DNA of 16,711 bases from Candidatus Planktophila sp. (lineage in GTDB: Bacteria; Actinomycetota; Actinomycetes; Nanopelagicales; Nanopelagicaceae). Under the pieces are notes generated by a model. That model was not told the DNA's origin. It saw only the letters and a program-made list of their open reading frames with translations, and made no database searches. The stretch lies in assembly GCA_024641555.1 (NCBI GenBank), contig JAHECV010000081.1, forward strand, positions 1 to 16,711, written 5' to 3'. Of the stretch, positions 6,548 through 14,662 are shown in pieces (the first letter of the stretch is position 1; the number at the start of each line of letters is the position of its first letter). The position numbers and the translations under genes were made by a program.

Positions 6548-7674
6548 CTAAGTACTGCGGCCCCGCTACTTGGTAGCGACGTAAAGAATCTTGGTTCAAC
6601 AAAACCAGCTAATTTAAATGCTGCAGCGATCGCTAATTTCGCAGATTCGATATCCGCAACTTTAAATAGCGCGATTGCGCTTCCACCGAAGCCTCCACCG
6701 ATCATTCGTCCTCCGAGAGAGTTATTGGCAAGCGCGGTTTCGACTGCGAGATCTAATTCAGCGCAAGAAATTTCAAAACGATCGCGCAGCGAAAGATGCG
6801 ATTTAGTCAATATCTTTCCGACCGATACAAAATCGTTATCTTTTAAGAATTTGACGGTTTGATGTACTCGTTCAATATCATTTACAACATGTTCGGCGCG
6901 CATATATTCGAGTTCGGTTAGCTTGCTGCGAGAGCTTTCCAATTCAGAGACCGAGCAGTCGCGTAGCGCTTTTATGCCTAACTTCTTGGCGGCCGATTCG
7001 CATGATGCTCGCCGTTCTGCATAACCACCATCTACGAGAGCATGATGTGCACGGGTATCGATGATCATTAGTTCTAAACCGGCGCTGGCGAGATCAAGTG
7101 GAATTTGCTCAGTAGTTAAGTCACGACAATCTAAAAGCAAAGCACTTCCTGCCTGCGCCATCAGTGAAACTGATTGATCCATAATTCCGCAGGGAACTCC
7201 TACATAAGCATTTTCAGCCCGTTGTGCCAAGCGCGCCAACTCAGGTAAAGATAAATTTATTTGAAATAAGTGATTCAGTGCAGTTGCAATTGAACATTCC
7301 AGCGCTGCAGATGAAGATAAACCTGCGCCAAGTGCAACTCCGCCATCAACCAAAATGTCTAGCCCTGAAGTTATTTGGCCGCCAAAAGCCCAGATTACGC
7401 CCAAGATATAGCGCTCCCAATCTCCTTCACCGTTGGGGGCTAGTTGGTCTAACGATGTTTCAAATATCTCACCAGGACGTTGTTTGGATGCGATTCGTAT
7501 ATTGCGATCTGCGCGTTTGGAAATTGCCGCATAGGTTCGATCATTGATCGCAAAAGGCATGACAAAACCATCGCAATAATCGACGTGTTCTCCGATTAAA
7601 TTAACGCGTCCTGGCGCTTCGGTTAATATTTCGGGAGTTTGCCCAAAGAGCGTTTTGAAATCAGAGCGCAACAT
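6544..7674 (-). CDS. galK: Galactokinase
   Basis: A 376-residue GHMP-family kinase that phosphorylates alpha-D-galactose to galactose 1-phosphate, the first committed Leloir step. The galactokinase signature GRVNLIGEHVDY is at 22-33, the GHMP ATP-binding motif GAGLSSSAAL at 116-125, the catalytic aspartate in CGIMDQ (Asp166), and the C-terminal GGGFGGSAIAL motif near residue 335. Length is normal and the key residues are intact. Its start lies 14 bp inside the end of galT, so it is co-transcribed and probably coupled to galT translation. Its stop shares the TTAA at 6544-6547 with the ACT-domain gene. Confidence 0.97.
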   Translation of the reverse strand: MLRSDFKTLFGQTPEILTEAPGRVNLIGEHVDYCDGFVMPFAINDRTYAAISKRADRNIRIASKQRPGEIFETSLDQLAPNGEGDWERYILGVIWAFGGQITSGLDILVDGGVALGAGLSSSAALECSIATALNHLFQINLSLPELARLAQRAENAYVGVPCGIMDQSVSLMAQAGSALLLDCRDLTTEQIPLDLASAGLELMIIDTRAHHALVDGGYAERRASCESAAKKLGIKALRDCSVSELESSRSKLTELEYMRAEHVVNDIERVHQTVKFLKDNDFVSVGKILTKSHLSLRDRFEISCAELDLAVETALANNSLGGRMIGGGFGGSAIALFKVADIESAKLAIAAAFKLAGFVEPRFFTSLPSSGAAVLS

Positions 7675-8773
7675 CTCGCAGCTGACCAGCAGATTGCTCC
7701 GGCTTTAGATCCATTATGAATGCGCCCATAGCTGATTCGCTACCGGCTAAATACTTTAACTTTCCTGGTGCGCGGCGCACACTGGTTATCTGCCAATGCA
7801 GTCGGAGTAAATCTCTTCCTTCTCTTACCGGTGCTTGGTGCCAGGTTGCGATGTAAGCCATCTGAATGCCAAAAACGCCATCAAGGCGGCGCATAACTTC
7901 GAGCGCGATTTCCGGGAAGGTATCTGCTTGCTCAGGTGATAGCTCGGCTAAATCTGCAACAGGTTTTAGCGGTGCCACATGAATTTCAAATGGATAACGG
8001 GCCGCATATGGAACATAGGCGACCCAATGGGCGTTCTTGGCCACAATGCGCACCTGATCTTTGATTTCGCGTGCAACCACATCATCAAATAAGACTTTGC
8101 CAGTCTCATCCATATATTTGCGAGCAACTGCCAACATCTTCTGCACTCTCGCTGGTAGATATGAATAAGCGTAGATCTGACCATGCGGATGAGAGAGCGT
8201 TACGCCAACTTCTTCGCCACGATTTTCAAAAGGTGCGATGTGATGGATATATGGTTCTTGCGAAAGTTCACGGACACGATCAATCCATGCTTCGAGTAAG
8301 ACGCGAACTCGCTGGGGAGTTAAATCTTTAAATGAGCCACCGTGATTATCGGTAAAGCAGATAACTTCACATTTGCCTGCGGCGGTACCCGCATCAGTTT
8401 CTGGTCCAACCATATCTGGCGCTGCCCAATCGCCATCTGGCTTGCGCAAAGATGGCGAACGATTATCAAAGACCACGACTTCGTAATTTGTATCTGGAAT
8501 CTCGGTAAGGAGCTCGCCTTTAGTTGGACAAAGTGGGCACAACTCTTTTGGTGGCAAGAAGATGCGGCCTTGGCGGTGCGCGGCCATCACAACCCATTCA
8601 TTTAACAAAGGGTCAAGACGTAATTCACCGATTCCGGGTTGTTCTTCTTGCGGACGTTGATCTTGCGCTGAACGAGCTTGACCGGCGGAGTCGTAATACC
8701 GAATGGTGCGACCATCAGCCATCGCTAGATTACTGCGAATGACTCCAGCGTTTAGGTTTTTCTGATCACTCAT
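7661..8773 (-). CDS. galT: Galactose-1-phosphate uridylyltransferase
   Basis: A 370-residue HIT-superfamily enzyme that swaps galactose 1-phosphate with UDP-glucose to give UDP-galactose and glucose 1-phosphate, the second Leloir step. The active-site motif HPHGQ is at 195-199; by analogy with E. coli GalT the second histidine (197) is the nucleophile. The structural metal ligands appear as Cys79/Cys82 (CPLCP), His144 (TDNHGG) and His195. The N-terminal 20 residues (before MADGRTIRYYD) look dispensable, so a start at that internal Met is possible. It follows glpK by 21 bp with no terminator visible and overlaps galK by 14 bp. No galE is present, so UDP-galactose epimerisation must be encoded elsewhere. 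Confidence 0.96.
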   Translation of the reverse strand: MSDQKNLNAGVIRSNLAMADGRTIRYYDSAGQARSAQDQRPQEEQPGIGELRLDPLLNEWVVMAAHRQGRIFLPPKELCPLCPTKGELLTEIPDTNYEVVVFDNRSPSLRKPDGDWAAPDMVGPETDAGTAAGKCEVICFTDNHGGSFKDLTPQRVRVLLEAWIDRVRELSQEPYIHHIAPFENRGEEVGVTLSHPHGQIYAYSYLPARVQKMLAVARKYMDETGKVLFDDVVAREIKDQVRIVAKNAHWVAYVPYAARYPFEIHVAPLKPVADLAELSPEQADTFPEIALEVMRRLDGVFGIQMAYIATWHQAPVREGRDLLRLHWQITSVRRAPGKLKYLAGSESAMGAFIMDLKPEQSAGQLRDVAL

Positions 8774-8794
8774 AATGGGTTAACTCTAAGGCTA

Positions 8795-10279
8795 TTAGAG
8801 CCAATTAAAGGTGCGCGTGACGGCACGTTTCCATTGTGTTGCACCGATCTCACGAGATTTTGGATCACTCTGCGGTTTCCATCGCTGATCCTGGCGCCAT
8901 TGCGCTTTAACTTCATCTGTAGATTTCCAAAACCCAATCGCTAAACCTGCTGCGTAGGCCGCACCGAGCGCCGTTGTTTCGGCGATAAGCGGTTTTACGA
9001 TTTCAATTCCCATAACATCTGCCTGCATTTGCATACACAATTGGTTGGAAGTTATTCCACCATCAACTTTCATCTCAGACATTGCAATTCCACTATCGGC
9101 AACCATGGCATCCATAATCTCCATCGTTTGATAACAGATCGCCTCTAGCGCGGCGCGTGCCAGATGAGCTTTAGTTGTAGCACGAGTAAGTCCAACGATC
9201 ACTCCGCGAGAATCACTTCGCCAATAAGGTGCAAACAAACCCGAAAATGCAGGAACAAAATAAACGCCGGCGGTATCTGAAACCTGAGAAGCAAGTGATT
9301 CTATTTCTGAGGCGGCGCTAATTATTCCAAGTTGATCACGTAACCATTGAATAGCAGAACCCGTGACTGCAACCGAACCTTCGAGAGCATATTGCGCGGG
9401 TTGGTCGCCAAATTTAAAGCAAACTGTGGTCAATAAACCATGTTTAGATCGAACGATTTCCTCACCTGTATTTAGAAGTGCAAAGTTGCCGGTGCCGTAA
9501 GTTGTCTTGGAGCTACCCTTTTCAAAGCAAGCCTGACCGACCATAGCTGCATGTTGATCTCCCAGGATTCCAGCGACAGGAAGCTGCGCAGCAAATGGAC
9601 CAGTTGCACTTGTATGGCCATAAATTTCGGATGAAGATTTGATCTCGGGCAGAATCTCGATTGGAATATTGAAGATCTCTAGGAGTTGCGTGTCCCAGGA
9701 GAGAGTTTCTAGGTTCATCAACATTGTGCGTGATGCATTGGTCACATCGGTTATATGTAGACCGTTGAGCAAATTAAAAGCCAGCCAAGAATCAATTGTT
9801 CCAACTCGCAAATCGCCCTTGAGGTGGACAGCTTTTACGGCAGCCACGTTATTTAGCAACCAATGTATCTTGCTCGCCGAAAAATATGGGGCGATCGCTA
9901 AGCCAGTGCGCTGCTTGAGCAGCTCTTTCGCAGGGTCGCTTAAATTATCTAAGAAATCAGCGGTTCTTGTATCTTGCCAAACAATTGCGTGATGTAAAGG
10001 TTTGCCGGTTTTCGCATCCCAGGCAACTATGGTTTCACGTTGATTGGTAAGCCCAATTGCAGTGATCTGATCCCCAGAAATAGCGGCGCTGGAAAGTGCT
10101 TGGGAGATAACTGTTTCGGTGTTTTGCCAAATTTCGGCAGCATCATGTTCCACCCAGCCTGCCTGCGGTGTGAACTGTTGATGTTCCTTTTGGGCGATCG
10201 CAATAACCGCACCTGATTTATCAAAAATCATGCAACGCGTGCTACTCGTACCTTGATCGAGACTCGCAATGTATGCCAT
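8795..10279 (-). CDS. glpK: Glycerol kinase
   Basis: A 494-residue FGGY-family kinase converting glycerol to sn-glycerol 3-phosphate. The N-terminal phosphate-binding motif SLDQGTSSTRCMIFD (6-20) and the glycerol-kinase-like LTNQRETIVAWD segment are present, with GDQHAAM and TYGTGNF in the middle and a C-terminal VDGGITSNQLCMQMQAD ATP-binding region. Length is normal. It is the first gene of the minus-strand glpK-galT-galK group and is divergent from glpD, which oxidises its product. On the minus strand TAGGGT stands 7 nt before the ATG, consistent with a leaderless start, although an AAGGA partly matching a ribosome binding site also sits close to the ATG. No transporter or regulator gene accompanies it in the window. 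Confidence 0.97.
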   Translation of the reverse strand: MAYIASLDQGTSSTRCMIFDKSGAVIAIAQKEHQQFTPQAGWVEHDAAEIWQNTETVISQALSSAAISGDQITAIGLTNQRETIVAWDAKTGKPLHHAIVWQDTRTADFLDNLSDPAKELLKQRTGLAIAPYFSASKIHWLLNNVAAVKAVHLKGDLRVGTIDSWLAFNLLNGLHITDVTNASRTMLMNLETLSWDTQLLEIFNIPIEILPEIKSSSEIYGHTSATGPFAAQLPVAGILGDQHAAMVGQACFEKGSSKTTYGTGNFALLNTGEEIVRSKHGLLTTVCFKFGDQPAQYALEGSVAVTGSAIQWLRDQLGIISAASEIESLASQVSDTAGVYFVPAFSGLFAPYWRSDSRGVIVGLTRATTKAHLARAALEAICYQTMEIMDAMVADSGIAMSEMKVDGGITSNQLCMQMQADVMGIEIVKPLIAETTALGAAYAAGLAIGFWKSTDEVKAQWRQDQRWKPQSDPKSREIGATQWKRAVTRTFNWL

Positions 10280-10286
10280 ATCCTTA

Positions 10287-10292
10287 ACCCTA
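10287..10292 (-). promoter_or_regulatory. -10 box of glpK (probable leaderless start)
   Basis: On the minus strand TAGGGT is followed by 7 nt and then the glpK ATG. It lies in the 51-bp divergent glpK/glpD intergenic region, so the two promoters must overlap or abut and could be controlled together. Confidence 0.5.
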
Positions 10293-10299
10293 CAACGAT

Positions 10300-10325
10300 T
10301 ACTTTTTAAAGCGCTAGGGCGGGAG
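10300..10325 (+). promoter_or_regulatory. Candidate -10 box and ribosome binding site of glpD
   Basis: TACTTT (10300-10305) is a possible -10 hexamer giving a leader of roughly 20 nt. GGGAG (10321-10325) is 5 nt before the ATG at 10331 and is one of the clearest Shine-Dalgarno sequences in the window. The two sides of the divergent region therefore appear to use different initiation modes. A small dyad AGCGCT lies at 10310-10315. Confidence 0.45.
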
Positions 10326-10330
10326 AAGAG

Positions 10331-11992
10331 ATGTTTACCTCGCAGTTAAATCCTGCGCAACGCACTAGCGCCCTCAAGTCTCTAGCATCCAATGATTTTG
10401 ATGTTTTGATAATTGGCGGGGGTGTCACTGGAGTCGGAGCTGCTTTAGATGCGGCAACTCGTGGGTTAAAAGTAGCGCTAGTTGAAAGTCAGGATTTTGC
10501 ATCGGGTACTTCAAGTCGTTCCAGTAAGTTGATCCATGGTGGTTTGCGTTATCTAGAACAATACGATTTTAAGCTGGTCCGTGAAGCCCTTCACGAACGT
10601 GAGTTAATGGTTTCGACGCTAGCGCCGCATTTAGTAAAACCAGTGGGCTTCTTATACCCACTCCATGAAAAATATCGCGAACGCACTTACGTTGGTGCAG
10701 GTCTTGCTCTCTACGATGCGCTTCGTGGATTTCAACGTGCACTTCCATGGCATAAACATTTAAGCGAGAAGAAGATTGCCGAAATTGCTCCTTCACTTAG
10801 AAGCGATTTAATCAACGGGGCGATTAAATATTTTGATGCTCAAGTAGATGATGCACGCCATACTCTTGCGATAGCACGTACCGCGGCCCGTCATGGCGCC
10901 GTTTTAGCCTCACGTGTAGAGTGCGAAGAATTAATTCGCGAGGGCAAGCGAGTCGTTGGTGCGAAGGTACGCGATCTGCAATCTGGTAAGCAGATCACAA
11001 TCAGCGCAAAAGTTACGGTGATGTGCGCTGGGGTTTGGAGCGATGAACTCCACGAAAAATTTGGAATCAAACCAGGCTATAAAGTCGCAATGAGCAAGGG
11101 CGCTCATATTGTTTTGCCAAGGAGCGCGATCAAATCTGAGGCTGGAATAATTTTAAAGACCGCCGCTTCGGTTCTTTTTATTATCCCGTGGAGCGATAAA
11201 TGGATTGTTGGTACAACTGATACTCCATACAAAGCAGATCGCACTAATCCAGTTGCAACAAAAGAAGATGTCGAATACATAATTGATCAAGCAAATCGCG
11301 TGCTTCATCCCAAGATAAGCGCCGATGAAATTATTGGGGTTTACGCAGGTTTGCGTCCATTGGTTGCCAACTCATCGGACTCAAAGACCACAAAGCTTTC
11401 GCGAGAACACACCGTAGATCGCCCGGTTCCAGGTTTTGTGAGTATTGCTGGCGGCAAATACACGACCTACAGAATTATGGGTAAAGATGTAATCGATCTA
11501 GCGGTCAATGATTTACGTCGCATCGTTGCCGAATCCGTTTCGGAGAAAGTTCCGGCAATCGGCGCAGATGGATATTTTGCGTTAGCGCAGCAGGTGACTC
11601 AGCTCGCACAGATTAGTGGCCTTGCAGAAGGAACGATTAGCCACTTACTCAACCGTTATGGATCTCTGATTAGCGAGATCTTTGAAATTATCAACGCCGA
11701 TAAGAAACTAGCCCAGCCAATATCTCCTGACCATGCTTACCTGAAGGCAGAAGTAATTTACGCGGTGACCCATGAAGGTGCACAATCGGTAGATGATGTT
11801 CTATCTCGCCGTACTCGAATCGCCTTTGAAGCAAACGATGGCGGTGAGTCAATTGCCAAAGCAGTTGGCGAATTGATTGCACCATTACTTGAATGGGATG
11901 CAGCCGCTAAGAAGGCATCTGTCTCTGAATTTACCAATCATCTAAAGAATGAACGAATGGCACTTGCGAAAATACTTGAAAAGGTTCGTTAA
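10331..11992 (+). CDS. glpD: Aerobic glycerol-3-phosphate dehydrogenase (FAD)
   Basis: A 553-residue flavoprotein that oxidises glycerol 3-phosphate to dihydroxyacetone phosphate and passes electrons to membrane quinone. The FAD-binding dinucleotide fold is at residues 23-52 (VLIIGGGVTGVGAALDAATRG...), followed by SGTSSRSSKLIHGGLRYLEQYDF, a classic GlpD signature, the substrate-domain VGTTDTPY, and SIAGGKYTTYRIMG near 380. A C-terminal helical domain (about 415-545) completes the family length. It is divergent from glpK, a functional pairing: kinase and dehydrogenase act in sequence. Its stop TAA overlaps the stop of the convergent GH25 gene inside TTAA (11989-11992). Confidence 0.96.
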   Translation: MFTSQLNPAQRTSALKSLASNDFDVLIIGGGVTGVGAALDAATRGLKVALVESQDFASGTSSRSSKLIHGGLRYLEQYDFKLVREALHERELMVSTLAPHLVKPVGFLYPLHEKYRERTYVGAGLALYDALRGFQRALPWHKHLSEKKIAEIAPSLRSDLINGAIKYFDAQVDDARHTLAIARTAARHGAVLASRVECEELIREGKRVVGAKVRDLQSGKQITISAKVTVMCAGVWSDELHEKFGIKPGYKVAMSKGAHIVLPRSAIKSEAGIILKTAASVLFIIPWSDKWIVGTTDTPYKADRTNPVATKEDVEYIIDQANRVLHPKISADEIIGVYAGLRPLVANSSDSKTTKLSREHTVDRPVPGFVSIAGGKYTTYRIMGKDVIDLAVNDLRRIVAESVSEKVPAIGADGYFALAQQVTQLAQISGLAEGTISHLLNRYGSLISEIFEIINADKKLAQPISPDHAYLKAEVIYAVTHEGAQSVDDVLSRRTRIAFEANDGGESIAKAVGELIAPLLEWDAAAKKASVSEFTNHLKNERMALAKILEKVR

Positions 11993-13617
11993 TTTTTGAT
12001 TTGATTGCGGCAGCCATCAGTAGCTGGCTGCTTTGAAGGCGTTGCTGATGGTTTTGCAGTAGGTGTTGGCAGAGGTGTAGGAGCAACACCTTCGGTTATT
12101 GAAAATGAAATAGGTAATTTACTTTCTGCGTGAGTACCGGTCGCATCCTTAAAGCCAATATTTCCATTCCAGATTCCTGCCGGAATACCTTTAATGCTCA
12201 ATTTCCAGGAGCCGCTGGTGGCACGCACAACGCTTTGTATGGGCTTTGGTTCAATTGGAGTTTGGCTATCAACATAAAAGCGGACTGTTCCGGTTACTAC
12301 TGGTCTGCCATCTGGGCGAATCACATCAACTTCTAAGTTGATCGGTTTATCACTCGATGAGAATTTAACGTTTTTATAGGTGAGCGAACTTGGCTCATCT
12401 TTAGGCATCTGGTCGGCGACTTCAGGAATCCAAGCCCCCTTAATTAAATCTAAGAAAGTCGAAGGAGTTCCACGGAAAACATTTAGATCTAAGCGCGAAC
12501 CAGGCACTCCGTACTTAGGTGCAATACCGCACGATGAGTACTGCCAAATGATCCACTGTGAGGAACAGTTTGCGGTTGTCCAGGAGTGAACATAGCAACC
12601 ACCTTCCTTCAGCCCTGGTTGCGCGATTGGATCTGCAGGATCTATCGCATATTGCGCAAGCCACAATGGATATTGGCGCAACTCATCATCGCGAACCATG
12701 GCTCCTTCTAGAAAACTTGGATACGAGTACAAAATTGGCGTACGGCCAGTTTTATCTTTAATAACTTTCAGGAATGTTTTCGCCCAAAGTGTTATTTGCA
12801 CCTTCGGAAGATAACGGCTACAAGTCTTTCCCGAGAGAGCCACACAATTGTTTTCTAAATCCAGTACATATGGCAGGTCTCGTTCGTTATAACCCCCTAG
12901 CGCTGCCAATCGCCACAGAACTTTCTGGGCCTGGGTTTGCGCATCGATAATTACCTGCTCGTTAGTTTTAACATCAGGTAGTACGGCGTAGTGGTAAAAA
13001 CCCGTATAAAGACCGGCAGCTTGTGCCGCAGATCGATCCATAATTAAATATTTGAGAGAAAGTGCATCAGCATCATCTCGGGTATCTGAGGCTTTAATTA
13101 TTACAAATCGAAGTCCCGCGGCATGCGCCTTTTCAAAATCTATAGGTGCATCATTTGGGTGTTGCCACCTACTGACATCGGCGCCATGGATACGTCCGCC
13201 TGGACCCAATTGATCAATGATGTTTTCTGAAGAAACATTTGAAATCTCAGGGATCGCGCGCAACGTGATTTCTCTAATATTCGAGTAGGAAAACTTCTTT
13301 TCTATAAGTGCTTTTGCTCGGTATTTAACTTTGGCATTTAACGCAGTCGCCACGGCAACTACCTGCCAGGTGCCAACTTTGGCGGTCTTCGTTGAAAAAC
13401 GCGTATCTTGCCATTTTCCATTTAACTGAATCTGTACAGTGACTTTTATGCCAGATTTTGCCGGCTTAACCGAGCCGTACAAGGTAACGATTGGTTCTAG
13501 CCCGCCAGGAGTCTGCTTTAAAGTCATGGTCAACTTTGAAGCTGCGGCGCTGGTTGCAACTGTCTGAACAGATAGCAAGGCAACGCTAAACGCTAAAGCC
13601 GCGGCAATTCGTTTCAT
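11989..13617 (-). CDS. Secreted GH25 muramidase-like protein with flanking beta-rich domains
   Basis: A 542-residue exported protein. A signal peptide covers about 1-27 (ALAFSVALLSV, cleavage near ATSAAA). Residues 28-120 look like an Ig-like beta domain. The GH25 catalytic domain runs about 142-395: GADVSRWQ (145-152), IIKASD (173-178), FYHYAVL (207-213), VLDLEN (251-256, Asp253 and Glu255 the likely catalytic pair), LWLAQY, IIWQY and LDLNVF (376-381). A second beta-rich domain follows (about 408-510), then a Pro/Thr/Ser-rich tail (515-535). GH25 enzymes cleave peptidoglycan between MurNAc and GlcNAc, so roles in wall turnover or attack on other cells are possible. The start overlaps the upstream small gene by 4 bp (ATGA), so the two are co-translated. 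Confidence 0.9.
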   Translation of the reverse strand: MKRIAAALAFSVALLSVQTVATSAAASKLTMTLKQTPGGLEPIVTLYGSVKPAKSGIKVTVQIQLNGKWQDTRFSTKTAKVGTWQVVAVATALNAKVKYRAKALIEKKFSYSNIREITLRAIPEISNVSSENIIDQLGPGGRIHGADVSRWQHPNDAPIDFEKAHAAGLRFVIIKASDTRDDADALSLKYLIMDRSAAQAAGLYTGFYHYAVLPDVKTNEQVIIDAQTQAQKVLWRLAALGGYNERDLPYVLDLENNCVALSGKTCSRYLPKVQITLWAKTFLKVIKDKTGRTPILYSYPSFLEGAMVRDDELRQYPLWLAQYAIDPADPIAQPGLKEGGCYVHSWTTANCSSQWIIWQYSSCGIAPKYGVPGSRLDLNVFRGTPSTFLDLIKGAWIPEVADQMPKDEPSSLTYKNVKFSSSDKPINLEVDVIRPDGRPVVTGTVRFYVDSQTPIEPKPIQSVVRATSGSWKLSIKGIPAGIWNGNIGFKDATGTHAESKLPISFSITEGVAPTPLPTPTAKPSATPSKQPATDGCRNQIKN

Positions 13618-13886
13618 GTTAACTCTTGGATCTCGATCATTAACCCAAGTACTTCACGGATTGAATTTTTCAGGGAATTCTGAAGTTTGATTCGTGTGGG
13701 GGAGTATTCGTGTCCGCCGGCGAGTTTGCGAGCATCGGAGAAATCAAGGACGAGGGTCTGCCCATCAAAATCCGCCAGGCGAGCATCAAAGTATGCGATC
13801 CAGGCGATGCGATCCTGTGATTCGAGATGGTCCAATACTTCGTTCCACCGAGCGCGGAGCTCAGGCAGATTTGAAATTGCGGACAT
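13614..13886 (-). CDS. 90-residue protein resembling the C-terminal domain of DnaX (tau)
   Basis: A small cytoplasmic protein with no membrane segment. The pattern LRARWNEVLDHLESQDRIAWIAYFDAR followed by DFDGQTLVLDF and a closing IREVLGLMIEI helix-strand resembles the region at the end of actinobacterial DNA polymerase III gamma/tau subunits (a W..VL helix, an R..W helix, a hydrophobic strand, then a short amphipathic helix). This is recalled similarity and has not been searched. TAAAGT lies 7 nt before the ATG on the minus strand, so it probably starts a leaderless transcript that continues into the GH25 gene, which it overlaps by 4 bp. It could act on the replisome or be an unrelated small fold; no function is assigned. 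Confidence 0.72.
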   Translation of the reverse strand: MSAISNLPELRARWNEVLDHLESQDRIAWIAYFDARLADFDGQTLVLDFSDARKLAGGHEYSPTRIKLQNSLKNSIREVLGLMIEIQELT

Positions 13887-13893
13887 GTCGCCA

Positions 13894-13899
13894 ACTTTA
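13894..13899 (-). promoter_or_regulatory. -10 box of the 90-residue gene / GH25 operon
   Basis: On the minus strand TAAAGT is followed by 7 nt and the ATG at 13886. No ribosome binding site is present between them, which supports both the start and a leaderless message. Confidence 0.55.
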
Positions 13900-13923
13900 G
13901 TGGCTCGAGGAAAGATAAGAGAG

Positions 13924-14598
13924 TTAGTGGCGCGGTGCGCCTATCCATTTGAAGTATTCGCCAGTTAAAACGACTCGCATATTTTGAGTCCTATCAGGAA
14001 GAATATTTAGATGCTGAGCGATTCTGGCCACTATTTGTTCTACAGATTTCTCACTGACAAACCTTACTTTTGCTATTTCAGAGTTGCTTAAACCCTTGGC
14101 AAGTAGGCGAAAAGTCTCTATCTGAATATCGGTGAATTCATTTAACACCGAAGCAAAAGAGTTCTCATGAAGGGAGCCATGACTATCTACCCACGCCATT
14201 TTCTCTTTGGCATCGACCGCGGCAATTGATCGAATAATGGCATGGCTTACTACCGAAAGATCAGCAATCGATTTCTTTAAAATTATTTGTGCGCCTTGCG
14301 GGATTTGTTTCTCGATTAGACCGAGAAGCCGCAAATCTGGACATGCAGTCATAAGTACTACGCCGAGTGATTGATTAACTTTTCGGAATTTGGAAACCAG
14401 CGCCAGTGCTTCAGCTCCGGCAAACTGGAGGTCAATCAGCGCAACCTGTGGAGTAAGAAATTTATATAAATTTTCCGCAATCTCTGCGGTACTAGCTTCA
14501 GCAACCACATTTATAGATTGCAGTCGAAGAGATGCGCTGAGAGTAGCTAATTCAAATGCATCATCGCTCGCAACAAGAACTGTTGGCGAATTAATCAC
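13924..14598 (-). CDS. LuxR/NarL-type response regulator
   Basis: A 224-residue two-domain regulator. The receiver domain (about 5-125) has acidic residues Asp12/Asp13, phosphoacceptor Asp56 (VALIDL), the conserved Thr84 (VLMTA) and Lys108 or Lys109 (IILKKS), so it should be able to be phosphorylated. The C-terminal DNA-binding domain (about 155-215) has a LuxR-type helix-turn-helix (FTDIQIETFRLLAKGLSNSEIA...VSEKSVEQIVARI). The start is GTG at 14598, with TACCTT 5 nt upstream on the minus strand. There is no histidine kinase nearby, so it is an orphan in this window; its targets are unknown. It lies downstream of nnrD on the same strand with a 64-bp gap. Confidence 0.9.
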   Translation of the reverse strand: MINSPTVLVASDDAFELATLSASLRLQSINVVAEASTAEIAENLYKFLTPQVALIDLQFAGAEALALVSKFRKVNQSLGVVLMTACPDLRLLGLIEKQIPQGAQIILKKSIADLSVVSHAIIRSIAAVDAKEKMAWVDSHGSLHENSFASVLNEFTDIQIETFRLLAKGLSNSEIAKVRFVSEKSVEQIVARIAQHLNILPDRTQNMRVVLTGEYFKWIGAPRH

Positions 14599-14637
14599 AA
14601 CTCAAGGTAGCGCATGAAATACTTGAAAGTGAGTTGA

Positions 14638-14660
14638 AGACTGAAGTCTAGGGTGAACCC
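14638..14660. repeat. Two adjacent short dyads between nnrD and the response regulator gene
   Basis: AGACT-GA-AGTCT (14638-14649) is followed one base later by GGGT-GA-ACCC (14651-14660). Both have a 2-bp GA centre. The loops would be too small for full RNA hairpins, so DNA operator sites or a weak terminator of nnrD are the options. There is no T-tract. Confidence 0.35.
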
Positions 14661-14662
14661 CA

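Noticed and set aside
9639..9992. 117-codon plus-strand open frame antisense to glpK
   Set aside because: Overlaps conserved glycerol kinase sequence throughout and has no promoter, ribosome site or domain pattern.
13670..13968. Several open frames on both strands around the 90-residue gene
   Set aside because: They conflict with the frame that has the ATGA overlap with GH25 and the TAAAGT box 7 nt before its ATG; none shows a recognisable domain.
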